A stretch of DNA of 64,000 bases from NCBI RefSeq assembly GCF_044547355.1, contig NZ_JBIUAG010000037.1, positions 1 to 64,000 on the forward strand, given 5' to 3'. Under the pieces are notes generated by a model. The model searched no databases. It was not told the DNA's origin and saw only the letters and a program-made list of their open reading frames with translations. Origin of the DNA: Kutzneria sp044547355. Lineage in GTDB: Bacteria > Actinomycetota > Actinomycetes > Mycobacteriales > Pseudonocardiaceae. Shown piece by piece: positions 23,616 to 32,195 of this stretch; position 1 is the first letter of the stretch; every line of letters starts with the position of its first letter. Both the position numbers and the translations under genes were made by a program.

Positions 23616-24632
23616 ATGTTCGACCACAAGATCAAGGCGGCGGCCGCGCTCACGATCGCGGCGACGGCGGCGCTGGCGTTCGCCGGCACGGCCGACGCGG
23701 GGGTGGCCAAGCCCAACACGGCCAACCAGGGCGACGTGCAGCTGATCAGCACGGACGGCAGCGCCAGCCTGGTGCACACCATCCGGCACGCCGACGGCAC
23801 CTGGCAGAACTTCGGCCGACTGGGCGCGTACAGCGGCGTCACCTCGCTGACCTCGACGCTGGTCAACGGCGAGGAGAACGCGTTCTTCCAGTACGCCGGG
23901 CCCAAGGGTCCGCAGCTGGCGCACTTCATCCGGCACGTCGACGGCACCTGGGACTACAACGCCAGCGTGCCCTCGACCCCGGCCGGCGCGACCGTCGACG
24001 GCCTGGCCGCCACCACGGTGAACGGCCAGATCGAGCTGGTCGAGCGCACGGGCGGCGACCTGCACCTGAGCACGCTGGGCGCGGACGGCGCCTGGTCGAC
24101 GTGGAGCTCCGTGCCGACCGACGGCCACGCGGTGCGCAGCGTCGCCCTGGCGCCGACCAGCTCCAACGGCGTGCTGCACGTGGTCGAGCTCTCGTCGGAC
24201 GGCAAGTCCGTCGGCGACTACGACCTGTACCCGGACGGCTCCTGGTACGGCTCCAACTGGATCAACGCCACCCCGGACCCGGCCTACACCGCCACCGAGG
24301 TCGCCGCGGCGTACACCTACGGCGCGCTCCAGGTCACGACCGTGGCCGCCAACGCGTACTACTCGACGGTGTTCCACACCATCCGCCACGACGACTACAG
24401 CTGGGACAACTTCGGCGACGTCCAGCAGGTGGCCGGCTTCGGCGGCGAGGCCCAGCACGTGTCGATGACCTACTCGGGCGGCGAGATGCAGCTGGCCTTC
24501 TCCACCCAGAACGGCGGCCTGATCCACACCACCCGCCACTGGGACGGCTCCTGGCAGCGCGTCGGCGACGTGGAGAGCGTCGCCGGCAACATCAACGCCG
24601 GGCTGGTCACGCTGGCCGGTTACTACTTCTGA
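23616..24632 (+). CDS. Secreted propeller protein with H-x-x-RH-x-DG-[ST]-W repeats
   Basis: A 338-residue secreted protein. A signal peptide ends near GTADA (about residue 28). The mature chain is about six blades carrying a repeated strand motif: HTIRHADGTW, HFIRHVDGTW, HTIRHDDYSW and HTTRHWDGSW, plus diverged LSTLGADGAW and YDLYPDGSW. The pattern resembles fucose-binding-lectin-like or tachylectin-like propellers, so sugar or polymer binding is plausible. No catalytic residues stand out. The ATG follows GGGAGGAATCGGAA. A strong terminator follows. Confidence 0.7.
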   Translation: MFDHKIKAAAALTIAATAALAFAGTADAGVAKPNTANQGDVQLISTDGSASLVHTIRHADGTWQNFGRLGAYSGVTSLTSTLVNGEENAFFQYAGPKGPQLAHFIRHVDGTWDYNASVPSTPAGATVDGLAATTVNGQIELVERTGGDLHLSTLGADGAWSTWSSVPTDGHAVRSVALAPTSSNGVLHVVELSSDGKSVGDYDLYPDGSWYGSNWINATPDPAYTATEVAAAYTYGALQVTTVAANAYYSTVFHTIRHDDYSWDNFGDVQQVAGFGGEAQHVSMTYSGGEMQLAFSTQNGGLIHTTRHWDGSWQRVGDVESVAGNINAGLVTLAGYYF

Positions 24633-24651
24633 CCGGTCAGCCCCGTCACGC

Positions 24652-24681
24652 GGCGCCCACGGCCACCCGGCCGTGGGCGCC
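24652..24681 (+). terminator. Terminator hairpin
   Basis: GGCGCCCACGGCC and GGCCGTGGGCGCC form a perfect 13-base stem with a 4-base loop, 20 bases after the secreted propeller stop. Confidence 0.75.
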
Positions 24682-24764
24682 GTGCCGTGCGACCGGGATG
24701 AACCGGACATGGGAGGGGCGCGTACCCCCTCGGGCAGGCGCGGAACGGCGGACGGAGAAACCAC

Positions 24765-25946
24765 GTGCGGCACGGTGTGACCAATACTCTGTTCAAGCAG
24801 CACGCGGCCCACAGCCCGTCGTTCTTCTCGGTGGCGCGGGCGATGGGGCCGCAGGCCAAGGACCTGGCCGACTTCTGCATCCCGTGCAACCCGTACTTCC
24901 CGACCGAGGAGATGTTCGGCCTGCTGGAGCAGAACCTGCGGACCATTCTCAAGTTCTATCCCAGCGACGGGTCGGCCATCACCCACCAGCTGGCCGGTGT
25001 GCTGCGGCTCAACCCGCAGACCATCTCGCTGGCCAACGGGTCGACCGAGCTGATCACCTGGATCGACCGGCTGCTGGTGGACTCCAGCATCGCGGTGCCG
25101 ATCCCGACCTTCGGCCGCTGGACCGACCAGCCGATGGAGACCGGCAAGCGGGTCGACATGTTCCTGTTGAAGGAGGCCAACAACTTCGAGCTGCGGGTGG
25201 ACGAGTACGTCGAGTTCATCAAGCGCCGGGGCTCACGGGTGGCGGTGCTGTGCAACCCCAACAACCCCGACGGCGGCTACCTGCCGCGCCGCGAGGTGAT
25301 CCGGTTCATGGACGAGCTGTGCGACCTGGACCTGGTGGTGATCGACGAGTCCTTTGTGGACTTCGTGGAGGCCGAGCTGAACCCGTCGGTGGCCCAGGAG
25401 GCGGTGGTGCGCCCCAACGTCATCGTGCTCAAGAGCCTGGGCAAGAACTTCGGCCTGCACGGCATCCGGTTCGGCTACCAGGTGGCCAATCCGGCGCTGA
25501 CCCGCAAGATCTCCGGGGCGCTGCCCAAGTGGAACCTCAACTCGCTGGCCGAGGCGGTGATCTTCATGCTGGCCGAGCACCGCGCCGAGTACGAGGAGAG
25601 CCTGAAGCTGCTGGCCCTGGACCGGTTCATGATGCACTCGCAGCTGATCCGCTTCCCCGAGCTGACGGTCTACCCGTCGCAGGCCAACTTCCTGCTGGTG
25701 AAGCTGCCGGCCACGCTCGACGGCGCCGAGTTCTGCTCGTACCTGCTGGAGGAGCACCACCTGCTGACCCGCCAGTGCGGCAACAAGATCGGCCTCACCA
25801 GCCAGTTCATGCGCTTCGGGGTGCGGCCCGACACCGAGGTGGAACGCCTGGTCGCCGGCCTGCGCGGGGTGGACCGGCTGGGCCAGTCGGCCGCGCCGGT
25901 GGAACTGCGCTCGCACGCGCACGAGGTCGAGCGGTCGACCGGCTGA
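24765..25946 (+). CDS. PLP-dependent aminotransferase class I/II, HisC-like
   Basis: A 393-residue fold-type I aminotransferase or decarboxylase. Seen are LANGSTELI (cofactor phosphate region), CNPNNPDGGYLPRREV, VVIDESFVDF (Asp binding the pyridine N), KSLGKNFGLHGIRFGY (Schiff-base Lys and phosphate loop) and RFGVRPDTEVERLV with the substrate-carboxylate Arg. It groups by motif with histidinol-phosphate aminotransferase and CobD-like enzymes. No histidine, cobalamin or antibiotic genes are near, so the substrate is unknown. The GTG start has CGGAG eight bases upstream. Confidence 0.8.
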   Translation: MRHGVTNTLFKQHAAHSPSFFSVARAMGPQAKDLADFCIPCNPYFPTEEMFGLLEQNLRTILKFYPSDGSAITHQLAGVLRLNPQTISLANGSTELITWIDRLLVDSSIAVPIPTFGRWTDQPMETGKRVDMFLLKEANNFELRVDEYVEFIKRRGSRVAVLCNPNNPDGGYLPRREVIRFMDELCDLDLVVIDESFVDFVEAELNPSVAQEAVVRPNVIVLKSLGKNFGLHGIRFGYQVANPALTRKISGALPKWNLNSLAEAVIFMLAEHRAEYEESLKLLALDRFMMHSQLIRFPELTVYPSQANFLLVKLPATLDGAEFCSYLLEEHHLLTRQCGNKIGLTSQFMRFGVRPDTEVERLVAGLRGVDRLGQSAAPVELRSHAHEVERSTG

Positions 25947-25955
25947 GCCGGCCGG

Positions 25956-25970
25956 GCCCGCCACGCGGGC
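25956..25970. terminator. Short terminator hairpin
   Basis: GCCCGC-CAC-GCGGGC is a perfect 6-base stem between the convergent aminotransferase (stop 25946) and MFS (stop 25991) genes. Confidence 0.45.
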
Positions 25971-25990
25971 GATGCCATGTGTTTCCGGCA

Positions 25991-27196
25991 TCACCCGGTG
26001 GCGCGGGTCCGTCGGCGTAGCGGCGAGAACGCGGCCACCGCGACGCCCAGCAGCATCACGGCACTGCTCACGACCAACGTCAGGCGTAGGTCGACTGAAC
26101 CCAGTGCGCCACCGAGCAACGCGCCGATGGGTTGCAGGCCATAGACCAGGAACCGCCAGGTGGCGTTGACCCGGGACAGCAGCTCGGCCGGCACCAACGT
26201 CTGCCGAAGGGTCTGCTGATTCACGCCGTAAAGGGATGGCCCGACGCCGCGCAGGATCTGGGCCAGGGCGACGACAATCAGCACGACCGGCAGCGGGCCG
26301 CCGGCCAGCGCCAGGACCGGACCAGCCACGGCGGAGATCAGCATGCCGAGGATGAACGCCGGCCCGGACCCGAGCCGGCGAGAGATCGGGGCGGCCGCGA
26401 CCGCCGACAGCACGGCGGCCACGCCGACGACGGTGATCGCGAGGCCGACCAGCCCGGAGGGCAGTTTCAGGCCCTGCACAAGGAAAAGGACCAGCACGAC
26501 GTTCTGCATCTGCCCGGCCAGCGCCCCCAGCGCGGCGGCGACGATCACCACCCGCACTGTGGGCTGGGTGAACACCGCCCGCAGCCCGGCCCCGACCTCG
26601 GCCACGAGGTGTCGGGAGCCGGGCCGGGGCGGCGGGCCGGGCGTGCTGATCCGGGCCTTGAAAAACCCGGCCACGGCAAAGGAAACCGCGTCCACCGCCA
26701 AGGCGAACGGCGCGGCGAACACCGTGACCAGCGCGCTGCCGACGGCCGACCCGGTGGTGTTCACGGTGGCATTGCTGGCCATCAGGGTGCTGTTGGCCGA
26801 CAACAACTCCTCGCGCGGCACCAGATGCGGGGTGAACGACTGGGCCGTGACGTTCTCGAAGAGGTTAGCCACGCCGGCCAGCAGCACGATCACGTAGAGC
26901 TGCCACAGACTGAGCACCCCGAGCCAGGCCAGCACCGGCACCGCGCCGACCAGAAGGGCCTGCGCGATGTCGGCGGCGACCAGGATCCTCCGGTACGGCA
27001 GGCGATCCACCCACACCCCGGCCGGCAGCCCGAACACCAGGTGCGGGGCCAGGGTGGCCACGCCCAGCAGTCCCATCTGGAACGGCGAGGCGTGCAGGTA
27101 GACCACCGCCGACAGCGGCAACGCGACCGTGGTGACGCTGGATCCCAGCAACGACACCGAGTTGCCGACGAACAGCCGGCGGAAGTCGGGGTTCAC
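25991..27196 (-). CDS. MFS transporter coupled to penicillin acylase
   Basis: A 401-residue major facilitator with twelve membrane helices. NSVSLLGSSVTTVALPL is at the first helix and PAGVWVDRLPYRRILV is at the loop 2-3 motif. It is like the macrolide-efflux / enterobactin exporter group. The GTG start overlaps the TGA of the acylase gene (GTGA), so both proteins are made together. I infer that the pair handles the same molecule: the acylase deacylates outside, and the pump exports a substrate or product. Confidence 0.8.
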   Translation of the reverse strand: MNPDFRRLFVGNSVSLLGSSVTTVALPLSAVVYLHASPFQMGLLGVATLAPHLVFGLPAGVWVDRLPYRRILVAADIAQALLVGAVPVLAWLGVLSLWQLYVIVLLAGVANLFENVTAQSFTPHLVPREELLSANSTLMASNATVNTTGSAVGSALVTVFAAPFALAVDAVSFAVAGFFKARISTPGPPPRPGSRHLVAEVGAGLRAVFTQPTVRVVIVAAALGALAGQMQNVVLVLFLVQGLKLPSGLVGLAITVVGVAAVLSAVAAAPISRRLGSGPAFILGMLISAVAGPVLALAGGPLPVVLIVVALAQILRGVGPSLYGVNQQTLRQTLVPAELLSRVNATWRFLVYGLQPIGALLGGALGSVDLRLTLVVSSAVMLLGVAVAAFSPLRRRTRATG

Positions 27197-29544
27197 CGGG
27201 TGAAGGTCAGCACCCGGATGCTCAGCGACGGCGAGGACAGGATCTCGCCCTCACTGAACCGGTCGGCGACCCACTTCTTGGCCGCGAACAGCGCGGTCTG
27301 GTCGCCGTGGTGCGGGGAGGCGGGGTTGGCGGATTCCGAGTACGACAACAGGGTCCGGGCCACCGGCCCGCGCGGCGAGAGCTCGGCGACCATCATGAAG
27401 CTGGAGCCGAAGATGGACGGGCTGAACCGGCCGTCCGCGCCCAGGGCGCCGCTGCCCACACCGGAGACGATGTTGTAGCAGCCCTCGGGGTTGCCGCAGC
27501 CGGGAATGGCGATGTCCGGCCCGCCGACCGTGGTGTGCTGCGCCGCCGACAACGGCGCGTCCACCGGCACGTGCAGCGCCGCCATCTGCTGCACGGCGTT
27601 GGCCAGCGCCTGCCGGAGGACGATGCTGTTGGTGTTCACGGTGTTCGGTGTCGTCGCCGGCTGCTTCGGGTCGAACGGCACCAGCCACAGGTCGGGGGCC
27701 CGCACCGCGCCGAGCCAGAACTGCCGCCACAGCACCGCGCCGACGCTGCCCGGATCGGCCCGCAGATCCCACTTGGCCAGCACGCCACAGGCCGCGCTGA
27801 CGTCAACTGCCGTGCCATCGCTGGCCGTCAGTGTGGATTCCTTGCCGCACAAGGACACCACCGCGTCACGAGCGAGTTCGGCGCTGAGGTTGCGGTCGGC
27901 GAACAGCGCCTGCTGGGTGCTGGCCACGCTGAAGCCCGGCGACCCCAGGCCGTCGGTGCCGGCGATGCGCTGGCCGATCGTCTCCAGGCCCAGCCGGGTC
28001 CGCAGCGTGCGCGGCGTGCCGGTCAGACCGTAGATGACCGGGTAGCCGGTCAGCGGCGCGGCCGGGTTGGCCAGCCAGTACGAGTCGTTGCTGTTGGTGA
28101 CGAAATCCGTGCGGGACAAGGACGGCTGTTCCTTGGGCCCGAACGTGCCCGGCACGATGGCGTCCGGGTCGCTGCCCCAGGCGCAGGCCGACAGCGAACC
28201 GTCCAAAATGGTCTGAGCCGGGTACACCGCCTTGCCGAGCGGGCTGTCCACGCACTTGGCCGCCAGCGCGTCGGTGACGTGCGGAACCACCGACGAGTCG
28301 GCATAGTAGGCCGCGCCGGTGCTGTCCGCGGCCATGGTGTTGACGTACGGCAGGGCCTGGTACTTGTCCTGGGCGGCCCGCAGTAGCGCCACGCTGTCGG
28401 ACATGCCCATCCGCAGCCATTCGTTGCTGGAGCGGCCGTTGTCCACGTTGACGCCCTTGACCGCCAGCGCCGTGGTCGCGGTCCAGCCGGTGCCCAGCAC
28501 CGGGCCGTACTGCGAGGTGTAGACGGTCCTGGTGATCTGGCTGCCGTCGGCCTGCGGCACCGACACCGACCGGCGGCCCATCGGCACCGCCTGGCCGTCC
28601 ACCAGATAGCTGGTGGGATCGCCCGGCGCCAGATGCAGCTCGTAGAAGGTGAAGCGCTGCGCCGACGACACGGTGTGCGTCCACGCCAGGTGCTTGGTGT
28701 GGCCGATCTCCACGATGGGCGTGCCGTAGACGCTCGCCCCGGTCACGTCCATCACGCCGGGAATCGTCAACTGCACCTGGTAGAAGCGGTTCGAACCCAG
28801 CCAAGGGAAATGCGGGTTGGCCAGCAGCAGGCCGTCGCCGTTCCGGGTCCCCGCGCTGCCGGCCGCGATGCCGTTGCTGCCGAGATCGGCGTTGTCGACG
28901 GCGGTCCGCGCCAGCGCGTCCGCCGCCGACGGGCTGGACCCCGCCGGCCGGGCGTTGGCGATCTGCGGCTGGAACGCGTTGACGCCGCCGAACTGGTTGC
29001 CGTCGTAGAGCAGCCGGTCCATCTCCGTCGTGGTGATCGGGTGCACCCACGGCTTGGCCCGGCAGGTCGGGTCGGGCAGGTTGGCGGCCCCGGTCGCCGC
29101 CAGGTACGCGTTCACGCCGCCGATGTAGCCGCTGACCAGGTCCTTGACCTCGGCCGTCTGGCCCAGCGGCGCGGGCTGGGACATCGTGCGCTCGACGATG
29201 CCGCTCTGGATCACCGAGCGGTGGAAGACATCGCTGTCGATGTTGCTGATCGGCCCGCCGATCTGGTTGCCGGAGTCGGCGTTCGGGCCGAAGTAGCGCG
29301 ACCGGTCCCCGTCCACGGTGGTGATCGCGTCGGCCAGCGCGCACAGGTTGTCCTCGGCGAACGCGTACCCGTAGCCGTAGCCGAGGCCCTTGAAGTCCTT
29401 GGCCACGATGTGCGGGATGCCGTACTCCGTGCGCCGGATCACCGCACCGTCCAGCCAGCCCGACGCCTGCGCCACCGGCGCCCCAGCCGCCGCGACCACC
29501 ACCACCGAGGCGAGGGCCGCGACGCGTCGAAGAGTGCTCAGCAT
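27193..29544 (-). CDS. Secreted penicillin acylase family N-terminal-nucleophile hydrolase
   Basis: A 783-residue exported precursor. After a signal peptide (cut near AQASG, residue 27), the alpha chain contains RRTEYGIPHIVAKDF and GYAFAEDNLC. The self-processing site is probably before the Ser of LGSNGIAAG, the nucleophile, followed by LLLANPHFPW, typical of the beta chain. C-terminal parts include TNSNDSYWLANP, with the expected Asn. It is closest in layout to aculeacin A acylase and acyl-homoserine-lactone acylases, which remove fatty acyl chains from lipopeptides or signals. It is coupled to an MFS gene. Confidence 0.85.
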   Translation of the reverse strand: MLSTLRRVAALASVVVVAAAGAPVAQASGWLDGAVIRRTEYGIPHIVAKDFKGLGYGYGYAFAEDNLCALADAITTVDGDRSRYFGPNADSGNQIGGPISNIDSDVFHRSVIQSGIVERTMSQPAPLGQTAEVKDLVSGYIGGVNAYLAATGAANLPDPTCRAKPWVHPITTTEMDRLLYDGNQFGGVNAFQPQIANARPAGSSPSAADALARTAVDNADLGSNGIAAGSAGTRNGDGLLLANPHFPWLGSNRFYQVQLTIPGVMDVTGASVYGTPIVEIGHTKHLAWTHTVSSAQRFTFYELHLAPGDPTSYLVDGQAVPMGRRSVSVPQADGSQITRTVYTSQYGPVLGTGWTATTALAVKGVNVDNGRSSNEWLRMGMSDSVALLRAAQDKYQALPYVNTMAADSTGAAYYADSSVVPHVTDALAAKCVDSPLGKAVYPAQTILDGSLSACAWGSDPDAIVPGTFGPKEQPSLSRTDFVTNSNDSYWLANPAAPLTGYPVIYGLTGTPRTLRTRLGLETIGQRIAGTDGLGSPGFSVASTQQALFADRNLSAELARDAVVSLCGKESTLTASDGTAVDVSAACGVLAKWDLRADPGSVGAVLWRQFWLGAVRAPDLWLVPFDPKQPATTPNTVNTNSIVLRQALANAVQQMAALHVPVDAPLSAAQHTTVGGPDIAIPGCGNPEGCYNIVSGVGSGALGADGRFSPSIFGSSFMMVAELSPRGPVARTLLSYSESANPASPHHGDQTALFAAKKWVADRFSEGEILSSPSLSIRVLTFTR

Positions 29545-29629
29545 GCGCCTACAGTAGAGCGCGGGCGCGGCGTTCGGGCCAGGACCGGCGATCCGCTTAG
29601 CGCGAACAGGGGGACTGCCCTTCGGGGAA

Positions 29630-29645
29630 ACCCGGTTGTCCGGGT
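29630..29645. promoter_or_regulatory. Inverted repeat in acylase/GNAT divergent region
   Basis: ACCCGG-TTGT-CCGGGT is a perfect 6-base inverted repeat 26 bases before the GNAT start and 86 bases before the acylase start. It may be an operator or a leader hairpin of the GNAT gene. Confidence 0.35.
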
Positions 29646-29670
29646 GGCGCCCCTCGTGTAACAACGGCCT

Positions 29671-30207
29671 GTGATACAGGGCGAGAAGATCGGGCTGCGG
29701 GCCCGGCACGAGAGTGACGTCGCGGTGCTGCACGCCGAGCTGTACGACGATGTGGCCACGCGGGCGCGAGCGGACTCGCGGCCCTGGCGGCCGATTTCGC
29801 CGGGTTCGAGCGACTCGCCGTTCACGGTGGCGGGGCCGTCGGACGAGGTCGCGTTCTTCTCGGTGGTGGAGCTGGAATCGGGGGAACTGGCCGGCGAGGC
29901 GCTGCTGTGGGCGATCGACACCCACAACCGGACGGCGCACATCGGCATGGCCATGCGGCCGGCGTTTCGCAACCGAGGCCTGGGCGTCGACGTGCTGCAC
30001 ACGTTGTGCGAGTACGGATTCGCGGTCCGCGGACTGCAACGCCTACAGATCGAGACCCTCGCGGACAACGGCCCGATGCTCGGTGTGGCGGCCAAGGCGG
30101 GGTTCATTCGCGAGGGAACGCTGCGACGGTCGGCCTGGGTTTACGGCGCGCGCGAGGACGAGGCCATCCTCGGCCTGCTCGCCGAGGAATGGACGCCCCG
30201 AAGCTAG
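29671..30207 (+). CDS. GNAT acetyltransferase (RimJ/RimL type)
   Basis: A 178-residue GNAT enzyme of the ribosomal-protein-alanine acetyltransferase type. It opens GEKIGLRARHESDV. The acetyl-CoA loop is FRNRGLGVDVL (about residue 105), followed by LQIETLADNGPMLGVAAKAGFIREGTLR in two parts, the usual motif B. The acceptor is an amine or protein N-terminus; which one is unknown. The GTG start is divergent from the acylase. It might protect against a toxic compound handled by the acylase/MFS pair, but that is a guess. Confidence 0.8.
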   Translation: MIQGEKIGLRARHESDVAVLHAELYDDVATRARADSRPWRPISPGSSDSPFTVAGPSDEVAFFSVVELESGELAGEALLWAIDTHNRTAHIGMAMRPAFRNRGLGVDVLHTLCEYGFAVRGLQRLQIETLADNGPMLGVAAKAGFIREGTLRRSAWVYGAREDEAILGLLAEEWTPRS

Positions 30208-30337
30208 AAGATCGCCAGGCAGCAAGCGTGCAGGCCGGGCTGCTTGGCCAGGCCGCCCATGTTCACGATGCCGTGCTCCAAGGTGCGACCGCACCGGCTT
30301 CGGGCCACCGAGTCCGAGCTGGTGTGGAAACGATCTG

Positions 30338-30362
30338 GTTTGGACGGTCCGGGCCCGGCTAT
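30338..30362 (+). promoter_or_regulatory. SigB/SigF-like promoter of hemK2-CDGSH
   Basis: GTTT (30338-30341), 15 bases, then GGCTAT (30357-30362), ten bases upstream of the hemK2 start. The consensus for this class is GNNT-N14-16-GGGTA(C/T); one base differs in the -10 box. Confidence 0.4.
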
Positions 30363-30371
30363 TCCCCTGGC

Positions 30372-31061
30372 ATGACCACCTTCGAGGAGCGGATCCTCAC
30401 TCCGCCGGCGCCACGGCTGCTGCGCTCTCCCGGCGTCTATCGGCCGCAGTACGACACCTGGCTGCTGGCCGAGGCCGTTGCGGCGACGGGGATTCCGGCC
30501 GGCGGCCGGGTGCTCGACGTCTGCACGGGGACCGGCGCGCTGGCCATCACGGCGGCGATGCTCGGGGCCGGTGAGGTCACGGCGGTCGACGTGTCGCGGC
30601 GGGCGGTGCTGTCGGCTCGGCTCAACGCCTGGCTGAACGGGCGAAGGATCCGCGCCCGGCGGGGGTCGATGCTGGCGCTGCCGGCCACGGCGTCGTTCGA
30701 CGTCATCCTGGCCAATCCGCCCTACGTGCCCTGCCCGCCGGGAACGGTCACGCGGGGCCGGCGGCGGGCCTGGGACGCGGGGGTGGACGGCCGGGCGCTG
30801 CTGGATCCGATCTGCCGATCGATGCCCCTGCTGCTGAGGCCCCAAGGCTTTCTGCTTCTGGTCCACTCCGTTCTGTCCGGTGTGGACACATCGCTGCGCC
30901 AGCTGCGCGGTTGCGGGCTGAACGCCGATGTCGTGCTGCGCGGCCGAATTCCGTTCGGGCCGGTGCTCAGCGGCCGAACCGTGTTCCTCGAACGCGAAGG
31001 GCTCATCGCCGCGGGCCAACGACACGAGGACCTGGTGGTGATCCGTGCCGACCGACCGTGA
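30372..31061 (+). CDS. HemK2/MTQ2-type class I methyltransferase
   Basis: A 229-residue SAM-dependent methyltransferase. VLDVCTGTGALAIT binds SAM (motif I, about residue 48), VTAVDVSRRAVL is motif II, and FDVILANPPYVPCP carries the NPPY motif of enzymes that methylate glutamine, asparagine or adenine nitrogen. The length and motifs match HemK2-like protein methyltransferases in actinobacteria. The CDGSH gene starts inside its 3' end. A SigB-like promoter precedes it, which would make the pair stress-responsive. Confidence 0.8.
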   Translation: MTTFEERILTPPAPRLLRSPGVYRPQYDTWLLAEAVAATGIPAGGRVLDVCTGTGALAITAAMLGAGEVTAVDVSRRAVLSARLNAWLNGRRIRARRGSMLALPATASFDVILANPPYVPCPPGTVTRGRRRAWDAGVDGRALLDPICRSMPLLLRPQGFLLLVHSVLSGVDTSLRQLRGCGLNADVVLRGRIPFGPVLSGRTVFLEREGLIAAGQRHEDLVVIRADRP

Positions 31062-31245
31062 GCACCGCCGGGTGGTCGTGGAGCCGGGCGGGCCCGTCCT
31101 GGTGGACGGGCCCGTCGAGGTCGTGCTGCCGGACGGAACCATCGCCCGGTCGGACCGGTTCGTGGTGGCGATCTGCGCCTGCCGCCGCAGCAAGCGCTAT
31201 CCGTTCTGCGACACCAGTCACCGCAAGAGGGTCCGCGACTCCTGA
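31045..31245 (+). CDS. CDGSH iron-sulfur domain protein (mitoNEET-like)
   Basis: A 66-residue protein that is almost only a CDGSH domain. The 2Fe-2S ligands are in CACRRSKRYPFCDTSH (three Cys and one His, with DTSH for the usual DGSH). Such proteins hold a labile redox cluster. The GTG start lies 17 bases inside the hemK2 gene. Its 3' end overlaps by 28 bases with the convergent iron-containing redox enzyme gene. In many actinobacteria these three genes travel together, which hints at a joint iron or redox function. Confidence 0.85.
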   Translation: MPTDREHRRVVVEPGGPVLVDGPVEVVLPDGTIARSDRFVVAICACRRSKRYPFCDTSHRKRVRDS

Positions 31246-32195
31246 CGCAGCGAGGAGCGGCCCTGGCGCCAGGCCGACAGCAGGTGGTCGGCCAGCCGCT
31301 GCTCCAGCAACTCCGTGGCCTGAATGCCGAACACGACGTCGGCGGCCAGTTCCGGTTCGTGGGCCAGGAGATCGCCGATGACGTCGCGGCGGAGCACCTG
31401 CTCGTGCACGGCGTCGGCCTCGATGTGCTCGGTGTAGAACAGCCGGCAGGCGTCGGGCGCCGCCAGTCGGATCAGCGCCTGCTCCATCCGCTGGGCGCTG
31501 GGCCCGGTGCTGATCTCGGCGGCGGCGAAGTGTCCGACCAGCGCGCCCCGCAGCCGTCGGTGCAGGCCGAACAGCGACATCATGTTGACGGTGGCCAGCG
31601 AGCAGGCCGGCACGTCGTCCAGATAATGCAGGTAATCCGAGGAAAGACCGGCTGCGTCAAGGAGATCGGCGAACAGTCGGGCGTGCACACGCTCGGCCCG
31701 GCCGCCGCCGTACTCGTCGAACTCGACGGCGACCAGCGCCGCCTTGGCCCGACCGCGCAGGCGGGGAATCGCCCAGGCGTGCGGATCGGCCTCCTTGAGG
31801 TGGTAGATCGACCGGTGCGTGAACAACTCCCGCAGCTGCCACCATTCGCCCTCGTCACGCAGGAAATGACTGAGCCCAGCGCCGGGAACGTGTTCCACGA
31901 GCAACGCGTCGAGCTCGGCCGCCACGTCGTCGCCGCCGGGAACCCTGACGTGCAAGGCGTGTTCGAACACCCGCTCCATGGATGCCCGCAGCCGCAACAG
32001 GTCCGGGTCCCACTCCCAGCTCGGGTCCACTCCGGGCAGCCCCTGGTAGTGCAGCTCGTAGCACAGGTGCAGGGCCAGCTGGAGGTCGTCGCCGAACGGG
32101 TCGGGGTCGTCGACCCGGATCGGCGGCCGGATCGAGCCGGCGGGCCGGCCCAGCACGCCGATGACCGTCTCGGACAGCGGTCCCCTACCGAGCAT
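31218..32195 (-). CDS. Iron-containing redox enzyme family protein (TENA/HDO-like)
   Basis: A 325-residue helical protein of the haem-oxygenase-like di-iron oxidase (HDO) type. Candidate ligands are in the second half: EFDEYGGGRAERVHARLF, TEHIEADAVHEQV and the helix HYLDDVPACSLATVNMMSLFGLHRRLRGAL in two parts. HDO proteins oxidise small molecules with O2. The role of this one is unknown. It follows the YbdK-like gene with an 11-base overlap, and the CDGSH gene is convergent with it. Confidence 0.75.
   Translation of the reverse strand: MLGRGPLSETVIGVLGRPAGSIRPPIRVDDPDPFGDDLQLALHLCYELHYQGLPGVDPSWEWDPDLLRLRASMERVFEHALHVRVPGGDDVAAELDALLVEHVPGAGLSHFLRDEGEWWQLRELFTHRSIYHLKEADPHAWAIPRLRGRAKAALVAVEFDEYGGGRAERVHARLFADLLDAAGLSSDYLHYLDDVPACSLATVNMMSLFGLHRRLRGALVGHFAAAEISTGPSAQRMEQALIRLAAPDACRLFYTEHIEADAVHEQVLRRDVIGDLLAHEPELAADVVFGIQATELLEQRLADHLLSAWRQGRSSLRQESRTLLR

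Noticed and set aside
22649..26020. 1123-codon plus-strand open frame across esterase, propeller and aminotransferase
   Set aside because: It runs through intergenic DNA and three real genes in another frame; it is an artefact of stop-codon scarcity.
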